Assembly: GCA_003022005.1 (NCBI GenBank)
Contig: PXRQ01000097.1
Span: forward strand, 1 to 43,613
Length of the DNA stretch: 43,613 nt
Direction of reading: 5' to 3'
Source: Halobacteriales archaeon QS_5_70_15
Lineage (GTDB): Archaea; Halobacteriota; Halobacteria; Halobacteriales; Haloarculaceae
The translations under genes and the position numbers were made by a program. How positions within the stretch are numbered: the first letter of the stretch is position 1; every line of letters begins with the position of its first letter. The notes under the pieces were generated by a model. The model had not been told where the DNA came from and did no database searches. It saw nothing but the letters and a program-made list of their open reading frames with translations. Below, in pieces: positions 23,981-34,413 of the stretch.

Positions 23981-25042
23981 TCAGGCGTGCCGGTCGAGGA
24001 ACCGCCCGAGCCTGTCGAGCCCCTCGCGTAGCTCCGCGGTCGGCAGGCCGAATCCCAGCCGGAAGCGGTCGGGGAAGCCGAACGACTCGCCCGGCGCGAG
24101 CACGACGGACTCCGACTCGACGAACCGCTCGCAGAACGACCGACCGTCCCCGAACCCGGCGGGCACCTCGACGAACGCGTTCACGCCGACGCCCTCGTAC
24201 CACTCGAGGCCGTGTTCGGCGGCGAACGAGCGGAATATCCGTCGGTTCGCGGCGGCGTGCTCGCGGTTCCTCGCGAGCAGTTCGGCCTCGCGGTCGAGGG
24301 CCTGCCGGGCGACGTGCTGGCTCACGGCCGGCGGGGAGATGGTGGTGTAGTCCTTCCACCGCGCGGCGGCCTCGACGACGTCCGGCGGCCCGGCGACCCA
24401 CCCGAAGCGGAGGCCGGCGAGGCCGAACGACTTCGAGAGCCCCGTCGTCGAGATCCCCCGGGGACCGAGCGAGGCCGCCGGCGGGAGCGGCTCCTCGGCG
24501 AGCAGGCGGTACACCTCGTCACAGAGGAGGTACGCGCCCGCGTCCGCGACGACGTCGTACACCGCCTCCACCCGGTCGAGGGTGTGGTACCGGCCGGTCG
24601 GGTTGTTCGGGTTGTTGAGCACCACCACGCTCGTCTCCGGTCGGACGGCGTCGGCGACCGCGTCGGGATCGAGCTCCCAGTCCGGCGGGGCGAGCTCGAC
24701 CCGCGTGACCTCGCCGAACGCCGCCGGGACGGCGTGGAGCGACTGGTAGGTTGGGGTGACGACGACGGCGTGCTCGCCCATCGCCGCTGCGAGGGTGACG
24801 AAGTTGGCCTCCTGGGTGCCGCAGGTGAACAGCACCCCCTCGGACCCGCGGCCGTAGCGCTCGCCGACGCGCTCCCGGAGCGCCGGGTCCCCCTCGGTCG
24901 GGATGACGTAGCCCAGTTCGCCGGGATCGAGGTCGAAGTCGCCGGCGTGGAGCGGCCGAACGCCGGACTCGGCGAGCATGATCTCCGCCCCGTGCTCGTG
25001 TCGGGCGAACCACCGCTCGATCTCGAACGGTTCGATCTCCAT
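23981..25042 (-). CDS. PLP-dependent aminotransferase, class I/II
   Basis: 353 residues, intact. Fold type I aminotransferase: VLFTCGTQEANFVTLAAAMG (phosphate site), VVVLNNPNNPTGRYHTLDRV, YLLCDEVYRLLAEE with the PLP Asp, and the Schiff-base lysine in STTGLSKSFGLAGLRFGW, then the C-terminal arginine in FPDRFRLGFGLP. Start at ATG 25042. The family is broad (aspartate, aromatic, capreomycidine-like), and substrate cannot be told. Neighbours give no pathway. Followed at its 3' side by the GGTCC repeat. Confidence 0.9.
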   Translation of the reverse strand: MEIEPFEIERWFARHEHGAEIMLAESGVRPLHAGDFDLDPGELGYVIPTEGDPALRERVGERYGRGSEGVLFTCGTQEANFVTLAAAMGEHAVVVTPTYQSLHAVPAAFGEVTRVELAPPDWELDPDAVADAVRPETSVVVLNNPNNPTGRYHTLDRVEAVYDVVADAGAYLLCDEVYRLLAEEPLPPAASLGPRGISTTGLSKSFGLAGLRFGWVAGPPDVVEAAARWKDYTTISPPAVSQHVARQALDREAELLARNREHAAANRRIFRSFAAEHGLEWYEGVGVNAFVEVPAGFGDGRSFCERFVESESVVLAPGESFGFPDRFRLGFGLPTAELREGLDRLGRFLDRHA

Positions 25043-25289
25043 GGACGCACCTCGGGGCCAACCGGTAAGTAGACTGCCGGTTGCGGCCGGGGTCACGGGG
25101 ACCCACCGCGTCCGTCGACGGGTCAGGGCCGCGGCTCCGGGGTCTCGGTCGCTCACTTCGTTCGCTCCTTGCGACCTCGCTCCTCCCCGCTCGGATATCT
25201 GAGACGCTCCCTCCGGTCGCGTCTCCCTACTCACGGCTCGCTTCGCTCGCCGTTCGTGTGTAGATGGTCCTCGCTCCGCTCGGACCACC
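25043..25289. other. Intergenic region with several short hairpins
   Basis: No gene. Contains stem-loops of the haloarchaeal CGCT(C/T)CGCTCG kind, the clearest being TGGTCC-CTCGCTCCGCTC-GGACCA at 25265-25287 at the 3' end of the ubiB gene, which may be a transcript end. Confidence 0.4.
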
Positions 25290-26951
25290 CTATTCCTCCC
25301 GCCTCTGTCTGAGGTTCTGCCGGGTGAACTGCGGGGTCGCCCGGATGCCCTTGCGCCGCCGGAACGAGCGGTAGAGCAGGCCGAGGACGACGACCGACGC
25401 GGCGAGGGAGGTCCCCGCGGCGAGCGGGTCGGAGAAGGCCCAGAGGATGGCGGTCGAGACGAACGACCCCGTCAACAGGAGCCCGAGGACGATACGCCGG
25501 GCGAGCCGATCGAACACCCGCTCGTCGTCGACGACGTTCGCGTCGAGCTGCAGCGACTCCCGGTTGATGCGGTCGAGCGCCTCCTCCAGCTTGGGCGGGG
25601 TCCGGAGCGCCGACCGCGTCGACTCCTGGAGCCGCTCGGCCTGGTCCTCGACGTAGTTCCTGATCCCCTCCTCGATGAAGCCGTGGTCCCGGAGGTACTC
25701 CGTCGCCACTTCGATGAAGTCGAACTCCGGGTCGAGCGTCACGCAGACCCCCTCGACGACGGTGGCGACGCGGAGGACGAGTGCCATGTTCGGCGGCAAC
25801 CGCAGGGGGAACTCGTAGATGGTGTCCTCGACCTGCGAGACGATCTGGTTGACCCGGTACTGCTCGATGTCCTCGCCGCGGGCGTCCTGGATCGCCAGTT
25901 CCATGATGTCGCTCATCAGCTGGCGGTCGGCCTCGGGGCTGAGCGTCCCGAGTTCGACGAGCGTGTCGAGGATGTCGTCGATGTCCTGGCGGGCGACGGC
26001 GCCGTAGAACTGGACGATCTTCCGCTGGACGAACTCGTCGACCCGGCCGGACATGCCGAAGTCGTAGAAGACGAGCGTCCCGTCCTCCTGTACCGCGAGG
26101 TTGCCGGGGTGGGGGTCGGCGTGGAACGTGCCGTCGACGATGAGCATCTGGAGGTACGCCTCCTGGAGCCGGCGGGCGAGGTCGGTCCGGTCGACGCCCA
26201 GGTCGTCGAGGTCCTCGGTGCGGGAGATCTTGGTTCCCGGGACGTACTCCATCGTGAGCACCCGCCCGGTCGAGTGTGACTCGAGCACGTCCGGGATACG
26301 GATCATCGGGTCGTCGGTGAAGTTCGCCTTGATGTCCTGGAGCATCCCCCGCTCGCGCCGGTAGTCCATCTCCTCGCGGATCGTCTTGTCGAACTCGTCC
26401 GCGAGGGTCTCCAGCGAGAACGACCTGGCCTCGTCGACGAACTGCATCAGTATCGGCAGCGAGAAGCGGATGACCCGGAGGTCCGCCTCGACGAGCTCCT
26501 CGACGCCCGGCCGGCGGACCTTCACCGCCACGTCCTGCCCGTCGACGCGGGCGGTGTAGACCTGGCCGAGCGAGGCACCGCTGATGGGGTCGGTGTCGAA
26601 GTCGGCGAACCGCTCGTCGACGGGGCCGAGGTCCTCCTCGAGGACTTGCTTTGCTCCCTCCCAGGGGGCCGGCGGGACGCTGTCCTGGAGGCTCTCGAAC
26701 TCCTCGACGTACTCCGGGGGCAGGACGTCCGGCCGGGTCGAGAGCAGTTGACCGAGCTTGATGAACGTCGGGCCGAGCGTGAGCATCGAGTCGAGCAGCG
26801 CCCGGGCACGGCGCCGACGGGTCTCCGAATCGACCCGTCGCTGGCTGCCGAACAGGAGGAACCGCCGGCGGTCCCTGGCGTAGGCGAGCAGCAGCGGGAG
26901 GAACTGGCGGGCGACGACGAAGAACCGCCGGTACGCTCTGAGGTTCACCAC
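25290..26951 (-). CDS. ABC1/UbiB family atypical kinase
   Basis: 553 residues, intact. UbiB/ADCK proteins are membrane-bound ATPases tied to prenylquinone metabolism in other organisms. Signature parts: FIKLGQLLSTRPDVLP (KxGQ), SGASLGQVYTARV (Ala-rich loop), VAVKVRRPGVEE, EEMDYRRERGM, FHADPHPGNL (catalytic HRD-like) and FYDFGMSGR (DFG). Two C-terminal helices (GLLLTGSFVSTAILWAFS; LAASVVVLGLLYRSFRR) anchor it. Because menB and menD nearby are damaged, its intact state is notable. A menaquinone-independent job is possible. It ends 12 nt after the Hsp20 gene begins its 3' side, same strand. Confidence 0.93.
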   Translation of the reverse strand: MVNLRAYRRFFVVARQFLPLLLAYARDRRRFLLFGSQRRVDSETRRRRARALLDSMLTLGPTFIKLGQLLSTRPDVLPPEYVEEFESLQDSVPPAPWEGAKQVLEEDLGPVDERFADFDTDPISGASLGQVYTARVDGQDVAVKVRRPGVEELVEADLRVIRFSLPILMQFVDEARSFSLETLADEFDKTIREEMDYRRERGMLQDIKANFTDDPMIRIPDVLESHSTGRVLTMEYVPGTKISRTEDLDDLGVDRTDLARRLQEAYLQMLIVDGTFHADPHPGNLAVQEDGTLVFYDFGMSGRVDEFVQRKIVQFYGAVARQDIDDILDTLVELGTLSPEADRQLMSDIMELAIQDARGEDIEQYRVNQIVSQVEDTIYEFPLRLPPNMALVLRVATVVEGVCVTLDPEFDFIEVATEYLRDHGFIEEGIRNYVEDQAERLQESTRSALRTPPKLEEALDRINRESLQLDANVVDDERVFDRLARRIVLGLLLTGSFVSTAILWAFSDPLAAGTSLAASVVVLGLLYRSFRRRKGIRATPQFTRQNLRQRREE

Positions 26952-26963
26952 TCGGGCGACCCT

Positions 26964-27320
26964 CTACGCGTCCGTGACCTCTACCGTCGTCGCGGCCCCG
27001 CGTGTCGACTTGGGCAGCCGGAGTTCGAGCACCCCCCGGCTGATCGACGCCTCGGCGTCGCTCCCGTCGGCGTCCGGCGGGAGCGGGAGTTCGGCGTCCA
27101 GAAACAGCGATCGGCTCTCCTCGAGGTAGCGGAACTCCGGCGGGAGCGCCTTCTCGCGCCGCGCCTCGATCCGGAGCCGACCGTGCTCGACGGACACGTC
27201 GACGGTCTCGGCGGTCGTCCCCGGCAGGTCGACAACCAGGAGGTACGCGTCCTCGGATTCGAGCAGGTCGGCGAAGACGGCGTCCGGCAGGTCTCGCAGG
27301 GCGTCGCGCAACGCGCTCAT
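26964..27320 (-). CDS. Hsp20/alpha-crystallin family small heat-shock protein
   Basis: 118 residues. The alpha-crystallin core spans almost the whole protein: DAYLLVVDLPGTTAETVDVS, VEHGRLRIEARREK, RYLEESRSLFLDAELPLPPD and ASISRGVLELRLPKSTRG (the GVLELRLPK strand corresponds to GVL-x-(L/I)). N-terminal arm is short and no I-x-I tail is seen, so oligomerisation may be limited. Probably cotranscribed with ubiB 12 nt downstream. A T-rich box about 25 nt upstream serves as TATA. Confidence 0.9.
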   Translation of the reverse strand: MSALRDALRDLPDAVFADLLESEDAYLLVVDLPGTTAETVDVSVEHGRLRIEARREKALPPEFRYLEESRSLFLDAELPLPPDADGSDAEASISRGVLELRLPKSTRGAATTVEVTDA

Positions 27321-27448
27321 GGCGTGAGATACGGGGCCGGGGGCGAAAAAGGCCCCGAAACGGGCCAGCCACGCGCCCCTCCCGCCGGGGCTCACGGAAC
27401 GATTCGGTCCGAACCGACTACACGCCCGAGTGCCGACTCACTCACGAG

Positions 27449-27772
27449 ATGTCGCTCCGAACGGCGCAGACTGGTCGGCACAGCCACTCGAGGAACCCCG
27501 ACGGAGGTCGGGTCCACCTCCACAACGAGGAGTCACAGCCCCGGACCGTGACGGTGGTCGTCCGGGGTGGCGCCGACGGGACGAGCGTCGAGGACGTCCC
27601 GCTCCCCGCCGGCGCCGCCACCCGCATCGAACTCCCGGCCACCGACGAGCCTCTCGCCGTCGGCTGTCACAGCGACGACGGTCGGTCCGGCGTTCGCACG
27701 CACCGTCCGGACGACGCCGGGCCGGTCGTCTTCTCCCTCCGCGAGGGCTCGATACTGCTCGACGGGGGCTGA
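27449..27772 (+). CDS. Hypothetical small beta-rich protein
   Basis: 107 residues, not recognised. From about residue 21 the sequence has protein character: GRVHLHNEESQPRTVTVVVR, PLPAGAATRIELPATDEPLA and DDAGPVVFSLREGSILLDGG, suggesting an Ig-like or cupin-like beta sandwich with no signal peptide. The first 20 residues (Arg/His/Ser-rich) may not be translated. A later start is possible. It diverges from the Hsp20 gene. Confidence 0.55.
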   Translation: MSLRTAQTGRHSHSRNPDGGRVHLHNEESQPRTVTVVVRGGADGTSVEDVPLPAGAATRIELPATDEPLAVGCHSDDGRSGVRTHRPDDAGPVVFSLREGSILLDGG

Positions 27773-28037
27773 CCGACACCCGCCCGTCCGGTCGAGTGCC
27801 GTCAGTCCGGGTCGAGTCGCCGCCGTCCGGGCCGCGTCGGGTCACTTCGAACCGCCTCGGCATACCTTCGAACCGCATCGAATCCCGGTTCCGAGGACCC
27901 GTAGACCGGGAGTCATCGACGGAGTTGCCTCCCGGACGGCCGGTCGGACGGCGAGGGACCGGGAGACGAGAGCGACAGGGGGACGGCCTCGCGATGGCCT
28001 TTTGCCCCCTGATCACGGGGTAGCGGACACACTCGCT

Positions 28038-29157
28038 ATGCCCACACGACGGCGGTACCTCCGGTCGGTCGGCGTCGGGACCGCGGCCCTCATCGCCGGC
28101 TGCGTCACGTCCGCCGACGAGGAGTTCGACCCGCTCGCCTCGACCTCTGCCTATCAATCGTGGCGAGCACACCGCCGCGAAGTCATCCCCCGTGGCCGTC
28201 GGGGGCACCGACAGCGGCGACATCGTGATCGCCGGTGACACCGGGACGGTCCGGCGGGTGAGCGCCGACGGGACGGTTCGGTGGAGCACGGACGTCGAGC
28301 CGACGACCCGCGGGATCCACGGGACGCCCGCCGTCGCCAACGGGACGGTCTACGTCGGCGCCTACGACGGCGCGATGTACGCCTTCGACGTCGGGACGGG
28401 CGAGCGGCAGTGGCGGACGGGCATCGGCGACGCGATCGGCTCGAGTCCCGTCTACGTCAACGGCGTCGTCTACATCGCCGTCGAGTACGACGACCCGAGC
28501 GGGAGCGTCGCTGCCCTGGACGCCGGGACCGGCGACGTCCGGTGGATCGACAGGCGGCCCACCGACCACCCACACTCCACCGTCGCCATCGACCGGGAGG
28601 CCGGCCGACTCGTCGTCGGCTCGAACGACGGTGTCTGCTACGCCTGGACGTTTCCCGGCCTCGAACGGGCCTGGACGTTCGGGACCGACGGTGCCATCAA
28701 GGGTCCCGTCGCGACCCACGACGGCATCGCGGTGTTCGGCTCGTGGGACAGTCAGGTCTACGGGGTCGACCTCGAGGACGGGACCGAGGTCTGGTCGTTC
28801 GCGGCCGACGAGGACGTCATGTCCGGGCCGGCGGTCGCCCACGACGGGACCGTCTACATCGGGAGCCACGACGCGCGGCTCTACGCGCTCGACGCGGTGA
28901 GCGGGGCCGAGAAGTGGCGCTTCCAGGCCGGCGGCTGGATCATCGGCTCGGTGACCGTTACGCGCGAGCACGTGCTCGCGGGGGCGTACGACGCCCGGAT
29001 GTACGCGCTGGACGCGTCGACCGGCGGGGAGACCTGGTACGTCGAGGGACGGGGTCACGCCACGAGCGCGGTGCTCGTCGACGACGGCGCGCTCTACTAC
29101 GCCGAGCGCGCGACCGAGGAGGAGCCGGGACTGCTCTACCGGCTGGTACCGGCCTGA
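28038..29157 (+). pseudogene. PQQ-like beta-propeller lipoprotein, frameshifted after the signal
   Basis: The start encodes a Tat lipoprotein signal: RRRYLRSVGVGTAALIAGC with C at the lipobox, so the product would be anchored outside the cell. At about 28160 the frame shifts by one, and the rest (VAVGGTDSGDIVIAGDTGTV, then seven blade-like repeats such as TPAVANGTVYVGAYDGAMYA, VAHDGTVYIGSHDARLYALD and VTREHVLAGAYDARMYALDA) is open to 29157. Blades with the A-x-D-x-x-T-G-x-x-x-W motif define PQQ-type propellers, which in archaea often bind proteins rather than PQQ. A single indel, so a recent mutation or read error. Confidence 0.78.
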
Positions 29158-29271
29158 TACCGTCAGACGCCTTCGGTCTCCGAACGACATACCCACGCCG
29201 CACCTGGCCGCGGCGCACGGTCGGTCGCGACCGACACGAACCCTAATTGCCCAGATACCTGACTCGCCCTG

Positions 29272-30478
29272 ATGGCCGGTTCGGAAGTGGATTCCCGACA
29301 GGAGGCGGAGGTCGCCGTGGTCGGCGCGGGCCCCGGGGGAGCGACGCTCGCCTACCCGCTCGCCAGGAGCGGCGTCGACGTCACGCTGGTGGAGCGGGAA
29401 CGGGACCTCGACCGGAGCTTTCGCGGCTACCTCTACCAGCCGTTCGTCCTCCGGACCTTCGACGAGATGGGCGCCCTCGAGCCGGTGCTGGACCTCGAGC
29501 ACTACACCGTCGAGTCGCCGTCGCTGGTCGTCTACGGACGGACGGTCGCCCCGTTCGACTTCAGTACCTACGAGCCCCCGTACGACCGTGCGATGCTGAT
29601 GGAACAGCCGCCGCTCCTGCGGCTCCTGATCGAGCGGGCCGGGGCGTACGACGGGTTCGAGTACCGGGGCGGGACGACCGTGCGGGACCTCCTGACCGAG
29701 CGCGGTCGCGTGGTGGGGGTCGAAGCGAGGGACCGGGCGGCCGCCGAGGAGATCGAGATCCGGTCGCGGCTCGTCGTCGGCACGGACGGCCGGTACTCGA
29801 CGGTCCGGGAGGCGGCGGGCATCGACGCCGGCCTCCTCGACTCCTCGCTCAAGCTCGTCTGGTTCAAGTCTACTTCGGGCTGGGCGGCGGCGAGGCCCAG
29901 GTCGGCCACATGGTCGAGAAGGGGGGATTCGCCCGCCTGCGGTCGGACGGTGTGACCGCCCTCCACGACCGCGTCGTCGGCATCGACCCGTCGATCGACG
30001 GCGTCGTCCAGCGGAGCGTGACGGACGTGGGCGACTGTAGCCTCCTGCACATCGAACCGGGACTCGTCGACGGGTGGGTCGACGACGGACTGCTCCTCCT
30101 CGGGGACGCGCCCACGTCGCCTCGCCGGTCGGCAGCCAGGGGAAGGGACTGGCGATCGCCGACGCCGTCGCGGCACAGCCGGTGATCCTCGACTCGCTCG
30201 AGAGGTCCGGTGGCCCGCTCTCGGCCGGGGCGTTACGTCAGTTCGAGCGGCCCCAGCGGCCGACCGTCGAGGGGATCCTGAAGCTCCAGCGGCGGGGCGA
30301 ACGGGCCGTCTCGGCGTTCGTCCACCACCGGAAGCGGGTGCCGGCCCCCCTCCGCGGGGCGCTGTTCCGCGGACTCGCCGCGCTCCCGTTCGGCTCCCCC
30401 CTGGCCGGTCGGCTCGGGGACCGGTTCGCCTGGGGAAGCCACGAGCCCGTCGACACCGACCGCTTCGTCGATCAGTAG
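29272..30478 (+). pseudogene. FAD-dependent oxidoreductase (geranylgeranyl-reductase-like), two frameshifts
   Basis: N-terminal FAD-binding motif VAVVGAGPGGATLAYPLARS at about 14-33, then TLVERERDLDRSFRG (second ribose-binding strand), YGRTVAPFDFSTYEPPYDRA and RLVVGTDGRYSTVREAAG. The frame shifts near 29868 to VQVYFGLGGGEAQVGHMVEK, then again near 30108 to HVASPVGSQGKGLAIADAVA, the G-D-x-x-x-x-x-P-x-x-G-x-G FAD motif region, ending at 30478, which overlaps the convergent menB 3' end by 7 nt. Some bases also seem lost at the first shift. Inactive if the sequence is right. Confidence 0.78.
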
Positions 30479-31355
30479 TGCCAGGGGAACCGGTCGAACT
30501 CCGGTTCCCGCCCCTCGACGAACGCGTCCCGGCCCTCCTTTGCCTCGTCGGTCATGTACCCCAACCTGGTCGCCTCCCCGGCGAACAGCTGCTGGCCCAC
30601 GAGTCCATCCGTATCGAGGTTGAACGCGTACTTGAGCATCCGGATGGCCATCGGCGACTTCGAGAGGATCGCCTCGGCCCACTCGACGGCGACCGCCTCC
30701 AGTTCCTCGTGGGGGACCGCCTCGTTGACCATGCCCATCTCGACGGCCTCCTCGGCCGAGTAGGTCTTCCCGAGGAAGAACACCTCGCGGGCCTTCTTCT
30801 GCCCGATCTGGTTGGCCAGGTAGGCGCTCCCGAACCCGGCGTCGAACGAGGCGACGTCGGGGTCGGTCTGGAGGAACTTCGCGTGCTCCTCGCTGGCGAG
30901 GGTCATGTCACAGACGACGTGGAGCGAGTGGCCGCCGCCGACGGCCCACCCCGGCGCGACGCAGATCACGGGTTTGGGGACGTGGCGGATGAGCCGCTGG
31001 ACCTCGAGGATGTGGAGTCGGGGCGCCTGCCTGGCCCGGCGCTCGGCTTCGGTCTCGGCCCCGTCGGGGTCGTCCCGTCCGTCTTCGTCTCGCGGCCTCC
31101 GCCCGCTCGACCGTTCCGATGCGAGGGACCGTTCCCGGTCAGCAGGACACAGCCGATATCGGTCTGTCGCTTGGCGTGGTCGAGGGCGACGTAGAGCTCG
31201 TCGACCGTCTCCGGCCGGAAGGCGTTCCTGACCTCCGGGCGGTCGAAGGCGATCCGGACCGCGCCGACGTCGGTCCCGCGGTGGTAGGTGATGTCCCGGA
31301 ATTCGAACTCCGAGACCGCCTCCCAGCGGTCCGGGTCGAACAGCTCTGAAACCAT
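30472..31355 (-). pseudogene. menB: 1,4-dihydroxy-2-naphthoyl-CoA synthase with active-site segment deleted
   Basis: MenB closes the naphthoate ring of menaquinone. From ATG 31355, FEFRDITYHRGTDVGAVRIA, FDRPEVRNAFRPETVDELYV and IGCVLLTGNGPSHRNG match the family. Then the stretch that normally reads GGWAFCSGGDQ (oxyanion hole) is replaced by about ten unrelated codons and a frameshift near 31110, after which RLHILEVQRLIRHVPKPVIC, then GWAVGGGHSLHVVCDMTLAS, and the C-terminus ending EFDRFPWHY run on in another frame. The total is 884 nt, about 12 codons short and not divisible by three. Function should be lost. Confidence 0.8.
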
Positions 31356-31530
31356 GCCGGGCCGACGCCCGGGCCGCACAAAAGGGTTCAGTTCGCCGTG
31401 TCCGACCGGCGCTTCGGGAGGCGACCGGTGGACGGTCGGCCCGCCCGATGTCGGTCCGTGTCGGTGGGGGATCGGAACGGGGCGACCGCGTCGGCGGGGG
31501 ATCGCTCACGAGATCGGCCCGTACGAAGGG

Positions 31531-31537
31531 TTTAGAC
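31531..31537 (+). promoter_or_regulatory. TATA-like box for the J-domain gene
   Basis: TTTAGAC, 23-29 nt before the ATG at 31560. It favours the ATG over an in-frame GTG at 31551. Confidence 0.55.
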
Positions 31538-31559
31538 CCGCGGCCGAGGAGTGCGGACG

Positions 31560-32522
<963 letters not shown>

Positions 32523-32595
32523 TAGGTCCTGCGTACCGGCTTACCGGTGGGCGCCCGACGGGGCCAGCGACCATCGCGGACTACGTACGACCGGA
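32523..32595. repeat. Degenerate palindromic element, copy E, flush with the J-domain stop
   Basis: Begins TAGGTCCTGCGTACCGG immediately after the TGA of the J-domain gene and ends CTACGTACGACCGGA. About 70% match to the consensus over its length, with arms still partly complementary. It also underlies the 3' end of menD on the other strand. Confidence 0.6.
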
Positions 32596-34413
32596 CGAAC
32601 CGGGTCGGGCTCACCCGGACCCGGTCCCGTCGACCCCGGTCCCGAGGTCGCCGGTAGAGTTCGCGGAGGGTTTCGCGGTCGCGGGTCCGGGCGAACTCCA
32701 GACCGTGGAGGTCGGCCGTCGGCTCGAAGTCCAGCCCGTGGGGGGTGCGGAACTGCTCGGTGAACGGCGGATCGAACCCCTCGATCGGCAGGAGGTGGAA
32801 GATGCCGCCGCCGTCGTTGTTCACGAGCAGCACCGTCGCGTCGACGCCGCAGCGCTCGACTGCGAGAAGGCCGTTGGAGTCGTGGTAGTACGCGAGGTCC
32901 CCCGTGACGAGCACGAGCGGGTCGCCGGCCGCGCTCCCGGCCCCGAGCGCCGTCGAGACGATGCCGTCGATGCCCGATGCCCCCCTGTTCCCCAGCACCG
33001 TGAGGTCGGCGTCCCGCGGCCGAGCGAACCGATCGAGGTCCCTGACGGGCATCGAGTTCGAGACGAACAGCGTCGCGGGGTCCGGCGCGAGCGCGGCCGC
33101 CTCGGCGAGGACGTCCCCCTCGAGGAACTCGTCGGGTCCGTTCCCGTCCCCCTCCCCGGTACCCCACTCCTCGGCCATCGACCAGTAGTCCCGCTCCAGG
33201 CTCGCGAGTCGGTCCCGGAACGGGCCGGGGTCGCGTTCGACGCGCCCGGAGAGCGCCGCGGCCAGCGGCGTCGGGGCGGCGACGACGAGGTCCGACGCGG
33301 CGAACTCGGCCTCGCGCCACCCGCCGGCGGGATCGACGACGAACTGGCGGGTGCCGGATCGGAGGGTCGCGTCCCGGAGGTAGTGTCGGAGCGTCTTCGA
33401 GGTGGGCGAGGCGCCGAACCGGAGCACCACCTCCGGATACGCGTCGAACCCGTCGAGATAGGAGTCGTATCCCCCGCAGACCGTGACGCCCGGGGCGTCG
33501 ACGTGCCGGCCGAACCGGAGCCCGGAGAGCGGGTCGGCGAGCACGGGGAAGCCGGTCGCGAGCGCGAGCCCGCGCATCGCGTCCCGCGACGGTGTCGGCC
33601 CGTCCGCGGGGCCGCAGACGATCAGCCCCGAATCGGCGGACTCGACGGCGTCGACGAGCCGCGCCCGGTCCGCCGCGGAGAGTTCCCCACGGCCCCGCGT
33701 GGCGGCCACGAACGGGCCGTCGCGTCCACGGGCGGCGAGCGGGTGGGCGTCGGCCCAGTCCGGGGGGACGTCGCCCGGGACGGGCGTCGGCTCCAGGGGT
33801 TTCTCGAACGGGACGTTCAGGTGGACGGGGCCCGCCGGCGTCCCCCCGCCGGTGTGGACGGCCCGCGCGACGGCCGTCCGGAGCGATCGGACCTTCCGCG
33901 CGTCGGCTTCGGGTTCGGGCAGGGTCCGGTAGGCCCGGACGGCGTCGCCGTAGAGCTTCTCCTGGTCGATGGTCTGGTTCGCCCCCGAGTCCTGGAGTTC
34001 GCGGGGGCGGTCGGCCGTAAGGACGACCATCGGGACCCGCGACCGGTCCGCCTCGATCACGGCCGGGTGGAAGTTCGCCGCGGCGGTGCCCGACGTGCAG
34101 ACGAGCGGCGTCGGCCGACCGGTTCGCCGTGTCCGGCCGAGCGCGAAGAACGCCGCCGAGCGCTCGTCGAGGTGCGAGAACACGCGGACGCCGGGGTGAT
34201 CCGCGAAGGCCACGGTCAGCGCCGTCGAGCGCGACCCCGGGGCGATGCAGGCGGCCTCGACCCCGGCCTTCGCGAGCTCGTCCACGACAACGCGGCCCCA
34301 GAGCGCGTTCCGGTTGGGGGCGTCCGCGGGGTCGGGCCGGCCGTCGCGTCCGGCGTCCCGGCGCTCCGGTCCGGCGTCCCGGCCGTCCCGCCCTGTCGGT
34401 CCGTCCTCGCCGG

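Noticed and set aside
29155..29240. Another palindromic element after the PQQ gene stop (TGATACCGTCAG)
   Set aside because: Only the first few bases match; no right arm or internal stem could be found.
31551..31559. GTG as start of the J-domain gene
   Set aside because: The ATG nine bases later has better spacing to the TATA-like box.
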